This document shows positions 45,566 to 59,203 of a stretch of DNA of 64,000 nt, in pieces. Where the stretch lies: the NCBI GenBank assembly GCA_025200525.1, contig CM045763.1, forward strand, positions 66,041,018 through 66,105,017, in the 5' to 3' direction. Below the pieces are notes generated by a model. It was not told the DNA's origin. It saw nothing but the letters and a program-made list of their open reading frames with translations, and made no database searches. The translations under genes and the position numbers were made by a program. The DNA comes from Camellia lanceoleosa. Taxonomy: Eukaryota; Streptophyta; Magnoliopsida; Ericales; Theaceae. Numbering within the stretch: position 1 is the first letter of the stretch; the number at the start of each line of letters is the position of its first letter.

Positions 45566-48500
45566 TGTAGACGTCCCCGAACGCATCCCGGGAGGGTTAA
45601 GTCCCATTCCGTTCATATTGGGGTCACTACAGTTCAAGGACTCAAATGTCACGGTTCTTAATCTTGAACCAAAGAGTCCAAATCCGGCAAATCATTTTGA
45701 GAAAACTGATTTTTGAAAGAAGTGCCAAACATGGACTGCTTTGCCAGATACAGAGTCGCCACCTAAATGTTTTTAATGGGAAATTTAGGAAACCCTGACT
45801 CGGTGCCAAAGGCCACGCGTCCGTCATCACCAAAGTTGCCTTGGCTCGGGAACTTGGGTACGATTGGGGAAGGTCACTTCGTGAGCACCCCCGCTCGCCC
45901 GGTCAAAGACCGGCCTCTACTAACCATGATATCTGATTTTGAAAACATTGTGCGTTCTTATTCCGGTTATTAGCCTAGGTTACTATGTGATGCACACAGC
46001 ATACAAGTATAGACTGAGTCGCCTGAATTGGAACAAAACACTTCATGTTTGTTTTCGAAAATGGTTTGCTGGTGCTGCCCGCAGGTAGGCTAAGACGTGG
46101 ATTTGCCACCCTCGGGTGGGCTTAAGAAAACATGATTTTGCCACTATCTAGTGGGCTTAAAACAAACATTTGATGAATTGTTCCAATCCAAATAACACAA
46201 CCTCCACCCACAGGCATTCAAGGCAGTTATATCACATAAGCACATAGCCTCATGGTAAGCATGCTACTATGGCAGTCACTCACACGCATGCAAGGATGCT
46301 AAAGCATAAAAACTCACCGAGTACTCCAAGCCAAAACAAAAACTCATTAGAAATCATGCATGATCCTAAAGTATACAGAAATGCCTAATGCAACACATGC
46401 AAAAATGCAAACTATAGCAGGCTCGGTTATTCTAAACATGGCATGTGGAATGCTACAACTAACATGTATTCAATTTGGAATTGAAATACAAATGCAGTTT
46501 GTATGATGCGCCGAGCCCGGTGCGTGCAAAACAGATGAATGATGCAAACATGCTGTCATACTGTATGCTAATTGAAATATGCCCTAATCTAACCATCATA
46601 AGCAGGTAAATAAAAAGGAAGAAAGACGTGGGGTTGGAAGACATACATCACACTCACGCACACTTATTACAATTATGCCCTCGCACAGAAGGTCCAAAAG
46701 AATATACAGTCCCGAATGAAAGAATAGTACAGTCCAAATAATGTACAAATTCCTAATTAATTTACAAATTAACTAAGAAAATAATAAAACTAGCGTGCAA
46801 GCCAGGGACTGCCTTGATTCTGATGAATGATGTATGCCCGGGTGCCTTTGCGCGGAAATCCACGGCGATGCCCCGATTAGCCTCTGTTTTGCAATTATTT
46901 CTTGAAAAGCGCGCCAAGCCTCGGAAGACTGTTGATCCTTGATATGCTGCAACAGAGAGCAGGAAAGGGGCATAGCAATATATTTTCACAAATGTATGCA
47001 TGTCTCGATCCTCGTACCACCAATCACGCATCTCGATGCATGATGGCCGAGGAGCCTAATTGCACAACTTGATATAGAATGAATACATATGAACACTACA
47101 ACAAAACCTAACTCCATCATGGATAATCCGGAGTGTCGGTGACTTGGGAATTGAGACACGCTCATCACTGAGTACGGAACGCACTCGCTTCCGTGCCCGA
47201 TCTAACTTCTATCCCGAACACGATGCAATATGCATGACATGCATGAAATGCAACTAAGGTACAATCCTAACATATACAATGTTATGGAATGGCATACACG
47301 CTATACGAAGTAATACACAACCGAGCATACACAATGCTATGGATGAAATAGCATACGCAATGCAATAATGGGCTTACCCCAACATGAGAGAGCCTCAGCC
47401 ACACTCACATAGGAGGCCATCAGATGAAAACAAGACAACTCGAAATGCGTGCCTGTCAAGCACGCAGACACCTCAGCAATCAAATGCCACTCTAATGAGA
47501 CATGGCAAAGACATGGAATATGATATGCAAACATGCAAAAATCAGTGACAAAATGAGGGGAAAAACAGTCCCGAAACAAGGCGAAATGACACCCGATGCA
47601 TGGAATCACTCCCGAAATGCAAAACTAGGTACATGAAATGGCTTACAGCTATACAAAGCATGCATAATTTGGACATGACATGAAAATACAGGAGCAAGGA
47701 AGCCCTGAGACAAGAATTTTTACAGTATAAAGCATGGCCAAACAGCAAGCACAAGTAGGGCTAAAATAGCATACAAAAATGGCTCCACAAGGGAGGCGAT
47801 GAAGCAAGTGGTAGATGAAAAGCAAAAACAGAAAAAGACCCTTCTACAACACTGAAGAGGGACCAAAAATATGATGTTTTTCAGTAGATGACAAGCCCCA
47901 AAAACAGATACAAGTATGGCAAACAATTCATGCAAGAAATGGGCCAACAAAGGGGCAAAGAAGTAACTGATATATGGGGATCTCAAACAAGTGATGGACC
48001 TTTAACAATGTTGAAGAGGGTCCCAAAATATAATATTTTACAGTAGATGATCAAGCCCAAATCAGTATACAAACATGCTCAAAATGCAATACAAGATTAA
48101 GGCCACAAGAAGGCTATAACATGAAGTACACAAAGTATTCATAAAACAGCCAAAGACCCTTAATGAAACATGACAAGGGGGTCAAAATATGGCCACTTTC
48201 AGCTCTGATAATGGCCGAAAAACAGAAGCAAGATAAGCTAACAAAACATGCAAAAATAGGGACCAAAGAGGGGTGCAATGGCAAGTGATACATGGAGGTC
48301 CCAAACAGTGTTGATCCCTTCTTAAATGTTGAAGAAGGACTCAAAATAGGCCTATTTACAGTTTACATCAGGCCCCAAAACAGATCACACACAAGCTAAA
48401 AATATCATGCAAGATAATGGCATTCAAGAGGGTATTGAAGCAAGTGCAACATGGGGGGCTCAAACAGTGTTGAGCCCTTAATAAAACAAGGAAATGAGCT

Positions 48501-49844
48501 CAAAAAAATGACCTTTTTAGTTTTGATCTGAGCTCAAAACAACAAGCAAAGAGGCTAGAAAAATGTTGCAAAATTAAGCTCAAAAGAGGGAATTGACACT
48601 TACCCTTGAAGACTACCCCTTGGATGCTTCTTGGCTTGAGAAATGCTACCTCCTAGCTGCTGGAAAGCTCCCCAAGTTTCTGGAAAAGGAGTAGTGGTGG
48701 TGGTGCTTGGTGGTGATGAAGAAATGAGGTGTAGGACTTGGTGTTTGAGCTTGAAAGAGAGAGAGATGGAGGGTGTGTATACAAGGCTTAAGCGGTTTTG
48801 TCAACCTAAAACCTGGAGGCTGGTTATATGGTCAAGAGAGGGGAGAAAAGGAGGGAAAAAGTGGAGGAAATTGCATCAAGTTTCTCCAAAAAGGTTCCTC
48901 CAGACATGATTTTGAGGAAAACAATACACTGTAATGTACACACAAAGGATCATGGCCGCCAATTATTTGAGTTGCAGGTGCTGCCACCCCCCCATGGCCG
49001 GCCGCCAAGGGCAAATGGTCAAATTGAATTTCTGCCGGCCACCGGATATTGGTGTCCTCCTGTGTGTCCTCAACACAACCCTATGGTTCAAAATTGCAAA
49101 TCAGAAACAGAAAGAGAATAGGCCATTTTTAGGAGGGGTTCAAAAGGGTCAGGTGGAATTACTAGCCGGCCACCAACTTTTTGTGTCCTCCCAGGTGTCT
49201 ACAACACAAATATGAGGGTTAGAATTGAAGAAAGTGACCCTAGGGTGGTCAACATTGGCTTGGAAGTGAGAAAACGCCGAGGGCGCGCGCCGGAATATAA
49301 TCGTTACTGAAACAATTGCTGGCCTCCCACCCTTCTATGGCCTTCCGGTGATGAAACAGAGGTACCGCCAAAATGAACGAAAACCGATGCAAAACGAATG
49401 TTCGGGCCGTAACGCAGCTTTGGGGTCCCGACGGAGCAAAGCAGCCGAAAGTGGTGATTTTACCACTGTCGGGTTTCGCAGTGCCCTCAAAAGGAGTAAA
49501 CAAGATGCATGCAAAACCGGACAATCGGAGATAGTTAGGCGGTCCAGGAACCGAGGTACCGACGGCTCCAAACCGGAACCGGCTCCGAATGGACAAATGG
49601 CCTACTGACCACAAATGTAGCCCACGCAACATCGAGAAATGGTTCACGGACCTCCTCTCCTCGTGAAAAGAAACAGAGAAAACCGAGCAAACCGAGCTTC
49701 GCAAACCGAGGCAAGAGAGTTCGAAGAGTTCGGAGGCAGGGCTCACGGCCATGACTAGACTTCAACGAGCACACACGTAACATCACCGGCCACCAATCGG
49801 TGGACGCCCGAGTCTTAAGGTCGGTCAAAAATGGGGTGTCTACA
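45566..49844 (-). repeat. LTR of the Tat element, right arm (4279 bp)
   Basis: On the minus strand it starts TGTAGACACCCC (49844) and ends GGGGACGTCTACA (45566). It has the same 159-bp array (about 47700-48550) and GGCCGGCC block (about 48950-49190) as the left LTR, with indels that make it 78 bp shorter. Confidence 0.85.
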
Positions 49845-49866
49845 GAAGGCCACTTAATTTGTGAAA

Positions 49867-50409
49867 CAGTCGTGATAGAGGCCTCGAAACTTTGAGGCGC
49901 GAATCTGCCTCGACACCAAAACAACGTCGTTTTGGTGTCGAGGTTGTTTTTTTTGATTTTTATTTTTCACGTTTTTGCAGAGAAGGAGAGGGGAGGGGAG
50001 GGGAGGGGAAGAAGAGAGGGAGAGGGAGGGGAGGGGAAGAAGAGAGACGGGGAGGGAGAAGAAGAGGGAGCCGCCGGTGGGCCGGACTGGAGGGGGCCAT
50101 AATCACCGGGGGAGGAGGAGGGGGAGGTGGAGGCGGGCTGGAGGCGGAGGCGACGGGCCTCAGCAGGGAGGGGAGGGATGGTCATGACGGGACCACGGCC
50201 CGTGGACGGCTGCGACCCAGCGGGAGGTCATGACCTGACGGGAGGGCGGAAGACGATCCACGGGAGTGGAGGCGAGGCTGGGACGGCGGGATCATGATCT
50301 TTATCACGACGGTCTCTCTCTCTCGTCCCCTCTCTTCTCTCTGTCTCTGTCTCTCTCTCTCTCTCGCGCCATTCGCGCCTCGACTTTGTCGAGGCCTGAA
50401 TCTTTTTCC
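49867..50409. mobile_element. Right-arm-only non-autonomous TIR/palindrome element (543 bp)
   Basis: Flanked by a perfect 9-bp duplication TTTGTGAAA (49858-49866, 50410-50418); the left arm has the site once (complement at 21777-21785). Imperfect terminal repeats share GGCCTCGA and GAGGCGCGAAT (about 49876-49904 against the complement of about 50371-50400). A 36-bp palindrome with one mismatched pair is at 49908-49943, centred on AACGTCGTT. The body is GGGGAGGGGAGGGG-rich, then CT-rich. A 9-bp duplication suggests the Mutator superfamily. No transposase; open frames are low-complexity artefacts. Confidence 0.75.
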
Positions 50410-50418
50410 TTTGTGAAA

Positions 50419-51325
50419 AGATGTTAGTTTTTTTGACTTTATCATAGTTCATCATGAGTCGGACAATATATATATATATATATATTCACAAGAACATTTT
50501 AATGTGTATATAATTAGTTTATTTATGTACAAATCAAACTGATTAAATGAAGGTATGTTTTATCATTTTTGGAGTTTAAAATTCAAAATGTGTTGAATTT
50601 TATTTATGAGTTGAGAATCTTTTTATTTCATGATGCAAGTTATGAGATCATGCATGATTAATTTATTTTGTTAATTCATTATTTTTAGTTATTGTGTTTG
50701 ATATGCATGTATTGATATCAACTCAAGTTATTTCTTAAAAAAAAAAAATAATTTCATGTGATTTGGAATGATAAATTAATATGTTGACTTTGTACATAAG
50801 CAAATTAATTTGAATATTTCTAATCAATTTTGAATGGGTGTTTAAACACCAAAGAAATTTAAACATGAAAATTTCAGTAGTCAAATCGTTCCATTTAATT
50901 GGGAAGTTAATTTTAAGAAATCTTTTATGTTGATTGTTAGTTTGTTTTAAATTATGTGACATGAGATGTCGTTAATAGTTATTTTACTTGCGTAGTAGAA
51001 TTTGTTAAACCATAAACCATTTTATTATTATGGGGGTGTATCTCTTGCATTAGTTGTGATAATTTAATTATCTTCTGTCACAAATATTTTTATGACAGTG
51101 ACACTTTTTCGTAAATGAGTTGCAAGAATGTATACAATCAAATGAGTTTTTTGAATTGTTTGATTCTTAGGCAAAATTTTTTATGAGGATATAATTTTGT
51201 CACAACATTAATTCTGATTTGTATAATCATAATTATTTTGGTTTTTTCATTTGAAATTTATGAATCATGATTTGAATTTTCTGAAATCAAGCATATCATA
51301 GACAACATGTGTTGGATGTTATATT
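50419..51325. other. AT-rich DNA between insertion and copia remnant
   Basis: Counterpart of 20881-21776. An AT run lies at about 50466-50485. No gene or LTR is seen, so the copia element's 5' half is simply absent in both arms. Confidence 0.5.
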
Positions 51326-52360
51326 TTGATTTATATTAGAAATGACAGGGGTGGTGAATATAATGCACCATTAAATGAATTTTGTGCACAATATGGCATT
51401 ATTCACCAAACTACAGCACCCTATTCTTCTCAGCAAAATGGAATTGCTGAAAGAAAGAATAGAACTCTAAAAGAAATGATGAATGTCATGTTACTAAGTT
51501 CAGGCTTACCATAGAACTTGTGAGGGGAAGCAATATTGTCTACTAATTATGTTCTTAACAGAATACCCCACAAGAAAACCAACAGCACTCCTTATGAATT
51601 GTGGAAAGGTCGACCGCCTTCTTACAAATACTTAAAAGTGTGGGGGTGTTTGGCAATAGTTGAAGTTCCTGTTCCTAAAAAACTAAGATTGGACAAAAAA
51701 TAGTAGATTGTGTGTTTATTGGTTGTATTCAGAATAGTAGTGTATATCGGTTTCTGACTTATAAATCAGAAATATTTGATATAAATATGAACACTATTAT
51801 AGAGTCAAGGAATGCTGTGTTTTTTGAACATGTCTTTCCTTACAAGAAAGGACATGAATTAAGTTCATAGAAAAGAACTTATGATTGTACACAAAGTCAA
51901 GAGACTAATAACAATCAAACACAAGAGACTAGTAATGGTCTCGACCAACAGGATTTAATTGATGATGAACCAAGACGAAGTAAGAGAGCGAGAACATCAA
52001 AATCCTTTGGTCCAGATTTTCTGACATACCTATTAGAAAATGAACCTCAAAGCTTTAAGGCAGCAATGATAGGTTCTGAAGCACCTTTGTAGAAAGAGGC
52101 TGTTAATAATGAAACTGAATCCATTATGTAAAATCATACTTGGGAATTGGTGGATCTTCCACCAGGTTCTAAACCTCTTGAATATAAATGGATATTCAAG
52201 AGAAAAATGAAAGTAGATGGTTCAATTGACAAGTATAAAGCAAGACTTGTAGTTAAAGGTTACAGACAAAAGGAATGTCTGAATTATTTTGACACATATT
52301 CTTCTATGACAAGAATAACATCCATTCGCATGCTCTATAGCAGTGTTGTTTAATTAAGAA
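51326..52360 (+). pseudogene. Copia integrase end and RT N-part, right arm (many stops)
   Basis: Reads RNDRGGEYNAPLNEFCAQYG and QNGIAERKNRTLKEMMNVM, then stops at the positions of Q and W codons (CCA TAG AAC TTG TGA) shared with the left arm. Further on come NRIPHKKTNSTPYELWKGRP, a stop, and RT start (WELVDLPPGSKPLEYKW, KARLVVKG). Two additional stops here (TTG TAG AAA; ATG TAA AAT) are Trp and Gln codons in the left arm. Confidence 0.8.
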
Positions 52361-52369
52361 ATACATCAA

Positions 52370-53578
52370 ATGGATGTTAAGATAGTTTTCTTAAACGGTG
52401 ATCTAAATGAAGAGATCTATATGGAGCAACCCGAAGGGTTTGTAGTGTCGGGGCATGAAAAGAAAGTTTGTCGGCTTGTAAAGTCTCTTTATGGATTAAA
52501 ACAAGTGCCTAAGCAATGGCATGAAAAATGTGATCATGCAATGCTTACTAATGGGTTTAAGATAAAAGAATGTGACAAATGCGTCTATGTTAAAAACACT
52601 GACCAAGGATATGTCATAGTTTGTCTTGATGTCAATGACATGCTTATCATTAGAAGCAGTCAAAATATGATCAAATCAATTAAGCAAATGCTTAACAAAA
52701 GATTTGATATGAAAGATATGAAGGTCGCAGATGTTATATTAGGAATGAAAATTACTAAAATATCTAACGGATTTGCGTTATCTCAATCTCATTATATTGA
52801 GAAAATTCTTGATAAATTTATCAAGGATGATATGACTTTAGCTAGAACACCTGTAGACATCAGTCTTTATTTATCGAAAAATAAAGGTGATGCAATGTCT
52901 CAATTAAAATACTCCCAAATCATTGGAAGCCTAATGTACCTAATGAATTGTACTCGTCCTGATATAGCTTATGCTATCAGTAAATTGAGTAGGTACACTA
53001 GTAACCCTGGAGAAAACCATTGGAAAGCGATCATTCGGGTTCTTAGATATCTAAGATTCACCCGTGATCATGGTTTGAACTTTACTCGATATCCAGCAGT
53101 ACTTGAAGGTTATTGTGATACAAATTGGATATCGGATACTAAAGATTCAAAATCCACAAGTGGATATGTCTTTACTCTGGGAGGCGCTGCTATTTCTTGG
53201 AAATCCACGAAACAAACATGCATCACACGATCCACAATGGAATCCAAATTCATTGCTTTAGACAAAGCAGGAGAAGAAGCAGAATGGCTTTGTCGCTTCT
53301 TAGAAGACATTTCAATGTGGCCAAAACCTGTGCCAGCTATTTGCATTCATTGTGATAGTCAATCTGCAATAGGTAGGGCACAGAATCATATGTATAACGG
53401 TAAGTCACGACATATTCGTTGTCGACATAATACCGTAAGGCAATTATTGTCAAACAGAATAATCTCAATAGATTATATAAAATCTAAAGAGAATATTACG
53501 GATCCGTTAACAAAATGTTTGACAAAAGAGCTAGTGTATAGTTCATCGAAGGAGATGGGATTAAAGCCTATTACATAA
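52370..53578 (+). CDS. Copia RT C-part plus RNase H, 402-codon open frame
   Basis: The longest uninterrupted element frame in the window. RT part: [40 protein letters not shown] (YVDD with the first Asp replaced by Asn), GMKI. RNase H part: [57 protein letters not shown]. The start is internal to the original polyprotein, so this is not a separate gene. The left copy of this frame is split by a small deletion. Confidence 0.8.
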   Translation: MDVKIVFLNGDLNEEIYMEQPEGFVVSGHEKKVCRLVKSLYGLKQVPKQWHEKCDHAMLTNGFKIKECDKCVYVKNTDQGYVIVCLDVNDMLIIRSSQNMIKSIKQMLNKRFDMKDMKVADVILGMKITKISNGFALSQSHYIEKILDKFIKDDMTLARTPVDISLYLSKNKGDAMSQLKYSQIIGSLMYLMNCTRPDIAYAISKLSRYTSNPGENHWKAIIRVLRYLRFTRDHGLNFTRYPAVLEGYCDTNWISDTKDSKSTSGYVFTLGGAAISWKSTKQTCITRSTMESKFIALDKAGEEAEWLCRFLEDISMWPKPVPAICIHCDSQSAIGRAQNHMYNGKSRHIRCRHNTVRQLLSNRIISIDYIKSKENITDPLTKCLTKELVYSSSKEMGLKPIT

Positions 53579-54192
53579 GAGTCGTCATAATGGTAACCCT
53601 ACTTATATGACTGGAGATCCCAAGAACTAAGTTTAAAGGGACAACTAAGTTATGTTTGGTTCGCTAGAAATTACCAAGGGCTTAAAATTCCCTACCCATT
53701 CCTATAGTGAGAGTGATATCTGCAACATATGTTGTAGACAGGGGTAAAAGGATAAGCTTTGTTTTTAATGATTACTTATATCTTGATTGAGGCATAAAAT
53801 CAAGACGAGTATAAAGAGATACTCACAATAAGAATCACCTAGATGAGTGTCGAACTGGGGCCTGTTCTATGAGAATCCAAAATGCTAAATTCTCTAAAAA
53901 CACTTATGAAAACCAAGCGCGTTCAAGGCCAAAATGAACACAACAGTGAGAACCACGATGTGTTAGAAGATATTTTGTGTGAAATCTGTTGTCTTGGCTT
54001 ACACAAACGGCTGAACAATTCAAGGCATCGCGTCCATTGGTTAGCCAGTAAGTCCGATAGGTTATCACTAGGGAAGGTTCAAGGCCGAAAGCTACCTATC
54101 CTGATGCAAGATATTTTCGACTTATACTCTTTCGACAAAGTCTATATATTGTTGCATTTCCGTTGTCATCAAATTCCATTCATGTGGGGCAT
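53579..54192 (+). other. Copia 3' untranslated spacer and polypurine tract
   Basis: Non-coding; ends CATGTGGGGCAT at 54181-54192, a short polypurine tract directly before the LTR. Confidence 0.6.
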
Positions 54193-55473
54193 TGTTGGAA
54201 ATGGTTATAAAATTTTGGGTAAAACCAGGATTTTTTCCTAACTTTGGTCTAATATTTAGGTGGGACCCGAGCGTCGATTTTCGCGGGTCAAACTGGTAAC
54301 GCGTTCTATACCTCGTTGTGTTTCACGTGGTATATTTGGTTGCTCAAAATCATTACCGAGTGAATGGAAAATTGAAGCCAAAGTATACTCCATGAAAATG
54401 GAGTTTTGGTGGAAATTCCTTAAAGTTGAAAGTGGCTTGTCCCACATTGATTTGGTGTGAAGTTTTGAATGGGTTTATAAAGCATGGGTTTGAAACTTAG
54501 GGTGTGCCCCAAGGGGTACCCAAGTGTTTTAGAGGGAAAGGTTATGGGCAAAATAGGCGAGACCCATTGAACCCAAAAATCACCACGCGTGCCGCTGCCA
54601 CCGTTCATCCGATCGGGCAGGCTGGACTTGGGCGCGGGTGCGTGGTGTGTGGTTGGGTTGGGCTTGTTCGGCCCAATACTAATCTTTTTGGGCCAAAAAC
54701 ATTTGAATTTAATTTTATTTTTAATAAAAAAAAATCTAGAATTCAAAATAAACTGGTTTGGTTTTACTATACATCCAAATAGGACCCTTCTCGTTGGAAA
54801 TAAACTGGACTGGTTTTACTGTACATCCAAACAGGACCCTTCCCGTTTTTTATCTGTTTAAATTATAAACCCAACAGATTCAAATCTGTTTGAATTCAAA
54901 ATCAACAGGTTTCATACCTATTCAATTCTAAATCTGTAGTCACCAATTCATCTATAAATAGGACAGCCTTTATTTGGATTTTAAAGAAACTCTAATTTCG
55001 TTCTTCATAATTCTGCAAATATTCTTTTCATATTGCTGCATTATTTTCTTCTGTGAGAGAGTATAAACACTTAGTGTGTTCAAGTAGGCAAACAATTTGT
55101 AGTGTTGCTATTGTTTGTAGTAGATCATTTTATCTTGGGAGATAGACGCCCAAATTCTCGAAAGCACCGTGGAGAGGATTTAATTGTCTTAAAGACACAG
55201 TGTCAAACACTGGACTTGATCAGATATTTATTACAAGAAATTAATCAAGTAAGTTGTTTAATTTATTATTCTGTTTTATTTGTTTATTTAATCAGATTTT
55301 AATTTTATTTTTGTAACAAAATAAAATATGTTTTTATTTATTTATTTTTATTTCGAGTTTGATTTTTGTAATCAAACAAAATTCTCTCATTTCTTTTATT
55401 TCTTTATATTCTGGTTGTTATTTAGTACACAATAAAATTTAATTTATTTAAATATAGTGAAAATTGTCTAACA
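54193..55473 (+). repeat. 3' LTR of the copia element, right arm (1281 bp)
   Basis: TGTTGGAAATGG...TGTCTAACA. A TATA box, TATAAATA, is at 54953-54960, about 760 bp into the LTR. The next 200 bp, with CTGTGAGAGAGTATAAACAC, are probably the R/U5 boundary region. Confidence 0.8.
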
Positions 55474-56021
55474 ATGATTTGTTTATGGTTTACTGTAAGT
55501 GCAATTTTTATAATTTATTTTATTTTTGGCCTTTATGTTTTATTATTTATATTATAACAAATTTTTGTTTTTAATATGTAGAATACATCATTGATGACAA
55601 GACTAAAATAATAATAATTTAAATATTATGAAAATAATTAAAAAAGTATTTAATTTTGAATCTCTTTTATCTCTATATTTTAAAATATTTATAATTACTA
55701 TTTTATATTAATATTATTTTTTTAATTATTTGTATAATGCCAATTTTTCCATGTAATAATTCTATCGTAAAATCAATCACCTTGGGGAAAGATATCTATG
55801 ACTATATTCCTATTTTAGTAATCACTTAAATAATTATTTTCTCGATTATCTTAGGAAAAACAAATACCCATTTGACAATAGATGATTTAATTGGGAAAGA
55901 AAAAAAAAAGGTGAACAATTTTCATACTCATATTTATATTTATTTTTTTAATACTTACCAAACACATCACCTTTTTTTAACAATTACTTTATCTTAAGAG
56001 TTTTAACAATTACTTTATCTT

Positions 56022-56053
<32 letters not shown>

Positions 56054-59000
56054 GGGGGGGGGGGGGGGGGTAGAGAGAGAGAACAGAGAGGGAGGGTGGC
56101 TGTCCATTATTCATTATTTGAATATAAGAATCAAAGATTCGAAATTGTTGATACACAATAAAAGAAAAGTTGAAAAAGGAAAATGTGAAAGGATGTAAAG
56201 GACTCCTTGCTGGGTTGGCTTAGCTTTGTCCGAAGAAAACAACAATACTACAGGGTGTTTTGGTTACATCATAAAAAGTCAATTTTTTAGTTTTTTAATT
56301 TTTTTTAGTTAAAAAAATTACAAAAAAAATCTAATTTTTTTAACATAAAAAAGTCAAAAAGTCACAAAAAAAAATCAAAAAACTAGCTTTTTAAAAGTTA
56401 GTAAAAAGTCAATTTTTTGGCTTTTTTGATGATTTTTTTGGCAAAAAATTGGATTGTTTTGGATAAAAAAGTTAATTTTTTCACTAGGTTTGGGATAATT
56501 TAAATAAGTGTTTTTTTTGACTTTTTATGAAATATGAGTTGGATATGAGTTGAGTTTGAAGTGATATGTTAGAGATATGATGTGATTTAAATAAGATAAT
56601 GTGACTTAAATAGAATAGTGATTTTTTGACTTTTTGACTTTTTTAGATCATGCCAAACAAGGCTTAAAAAAGCTAGCTTTTCACCATTGTTCCCAAAAGA
56701 CCCCTAAGTATATAATCAATTAAAAATAAATATTTATCAAATTAAATTATTGTGAGTTAAATTGTGAAATAATTTTTATAAGAATCTTAAATATTTTTCC
56801 CATAGAAAATTTGCCTCTCTCGTTTGTTGGCGTGCGGTAAAAGTGAAAGGGACCCTTGAACCTTTGAGTGGTACAGCTGGGCTTGAAATCTTGGATAGCA
56901 ACTCGATTGGGTTAGTTTGAAATGTTCTAAAAAAATGTATTTTTTGATTTATTAGTTTATAAGCGATCCTGGACGGGTTTGATGTGATGTATTAGAGAAG
57001 TGATATGATTTAAATAAGATGATGTGACTTAAATAGAACAGTGACTTTTTGACTTTTTGTATTATTTAATAGATGCCAAACTTGGTCTAAAAGTGATTTT
57101 TTTATTTTTTTAAATTATATCGTCTTTTTATTTTTTTATATCTTTTTTTAAAATAAATTAAAAAAGTAATTCTTAACTTACTTTTCAAAACAAGTCTACT
57201 ATGCAAGATTAATCCTATGCTCCCAGACCTATTCACTAGAATTTTTTTGAGTGGTCAGGAATGGAGCCAGTATTTTAAGGAAGAGTGGCCAAACATTATG
57301 TATATCTAACTCTAATTATATTTATATTTTTTTTTTATATTCTAATTTGTAAGTTGCAATGCATCAAAATTTATCAATGATCAATAAAAATAAAGATACT
57401 TAAATGATTTTTTAATTGCCTTCTATTTCTATCACTTATTTTATATTTATTTAGTCAAAGTAAATAATATTTTATCAAATTTAGGATGAAAAGTGACATT
57501 TAAATAGGCAGAATAACTTTGCAAATAATACATTGATATTAAAAACTATCTTGAAAATTGAATAAGGAGACCAATAGAATACCTATCCCTCAAACCTATA
57601 ATATATATACATATATATAAAGGTTATAAAAAATAAAATGTGTGGTCCAGATTAAATTGGTGAGGTGTGAATTCAATTATGAAATAAATCTGAATAATAA
57701 AATGTTGATTATGGGCAAAATTCGAGATAAAATCTATAGGACTGTTTCATTAATGTTTATGCAATTTAGGGAATCTATCTTCACTTCTCTCAATTGTTGA
57801 ATACAAATATTAGAAGAGAAAATTGTTTTTCCAGTTGAACAGTTTGGAAATAATTTTATTTTCATGATGGTGCAAGTTTTTTTTATTTATATGGTGCAAG
57901 TCTATTCTTGTATTTGATACGAGTCTTTCTTACGTGTTAGATAAAAAGAAAAATATTTAAAATATAATTACTTTATAACTGTCCCACTAATTTATAATTT
58001 TCTCATATTTGAATGTATGTGTGAGGTAATACAAGGTACGGGTGGAAAGTTTTGTTCATTTTTCCATTTTGCCCATGCAAAATGGATGTGTGCACATGAT
58101 CATTTTTTCAGTACAAATTCTGATGATCGTTATTAATTGATCCAATTAATTCCTCTAATATGTTCTATTTTCATGATTTGAACCGTTCATTTTATAAATT
58201 TTTACATATCAACATGCATACAAAAATCAGATTATTTCAATAATTATAAACAGATTATTTCATCACATTTGTGTTTTCACTTATTGAATCAATATGATTT
58301 TCAATATCGACACTAGGGTTGGGGGTTTTGAAAATTGGAAAAGATTAAGATATTGTGGTATTACTTGAAAATTAATAGCGTGAATTGAATTTTTTTTTTT
58401 CTTCTAAATTTATATTGAGTGTAAGATGTGCATACAGCTAAAAAAAAGTTACATTTTATTTGCTTTTTATCTATAGTAATTTTTTAAAATCGTGTCAAAA
58501 AATTTTACTTTTCAAACCTGTCTTGGGTAGAAAAATCTACAAAAGCTCAAAAATAAAAAAATCTACAAAAATTCACTACAGACAAATGAGTCAAAACAAC
58601 AAAAAATAAGCCAAAACAACCGACAGTATAAAGGTTTTATGAAATTTTTTAAGAAAAAGTTGAAATTCAATAAAAAAAAAAAAAAACCACTAAGAAAAGT
58701 AAGGATTTGCAAAGAGAGGCTCCCAACAGAGATGAGTAATGCAAAGGAATACTATATTTATGGCACAAAAACCAGCTCATTTATTAGTCATAGTCCCATC
58801 TGAACCTGGTCAAAACTAAAGCATCATCCAAACAAAGAATTTGAGCTCATAATGTCAGTAACTTAATGCATAAGCACTTATTACAACAACAGTTTTAACA
58901 CAAGCATGTTGCATAGATTGTTACGAGCTACAAGTTCCTTCAATGCAACTAAGACAGCAAGCATTGAAGCTCTAATCTATGCCTTAAGATGGTAATAATG

Positions 59001-59203
59001 TTACAAAAGCTGCTTACATAGAAGACCTAATCTATGATTTTACGGACGTACATACATATATATATGTCTTAATTTGAACAATCAGAATTCTATCATAAAC
59101 AACAACAACAACAATAGTACTACAGTCATCTGAAGTAACCCAGAAACCTACAAAAGTCAAAGAGAAGTGAGCGAACCAGCAGCGAGTTAATTTGTATTGT
59201 CAT
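55474..59203. other. Intergenic DNA, right arm, no gene seen
   Basis: Counterpart of 12559-16731 without the 484-bp insertion (empty site about 55704-55715). It contains the MITE-like copy (about 56250-56705), the related repeat (about 56890-57090), the GA/G20 run and, at its right end (about 58800-59203), the 3' UTR of the right MBD copy. Confidence 0.5.
56020..56092. repeat. GA microsatellite with a G20 homopolymer
   Basis: (GA)n, then 20 consecutive G at 56051-56070, then (GA)n. The left arm has only CT repeats at the matching place (about 15660-15685). Confidence 0.9.

Larger units (their letters stand above)
30778..49844 (-). mobile_element. Tat-type Ty3/gypsy element with antisense genes, right arm
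   Basis: Minus-strand order from 49844 downward: LTR, PBS, leader, gag, linker, protease, G-patch, RT, RNase H, second RNase H, integrase, spacer, then two plus-strand (antisense) PMD-type genes; the gap precedes any 3' LTR. Extra antisense ORFs between integrase and 3' LTR are known in Tat elements such as Grande. All coding parts carry frameshifts or stops. Inclusion of 30778-37200 rests on position, since no 3' LTR is visible. Confidence 0.75.
51326..55473 (+). mobile_element. Ty1/copia element, 5'-truncated, right arm
   Basis: Integrase fragment, RT, RNase H, polypurine tract and 3' LTR on the plus strand, with gag, protease and 5' LTR missing. It is the reverse-complement partner of 16732-20880. 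Confidence 0.85.

Noticed and set aside
52370..53578. 402-codon frame as an intact host gene
   Set aside because: It is clearly copia RT-RNase H, starts mid-polyprotein and has a changed catalytic motif.
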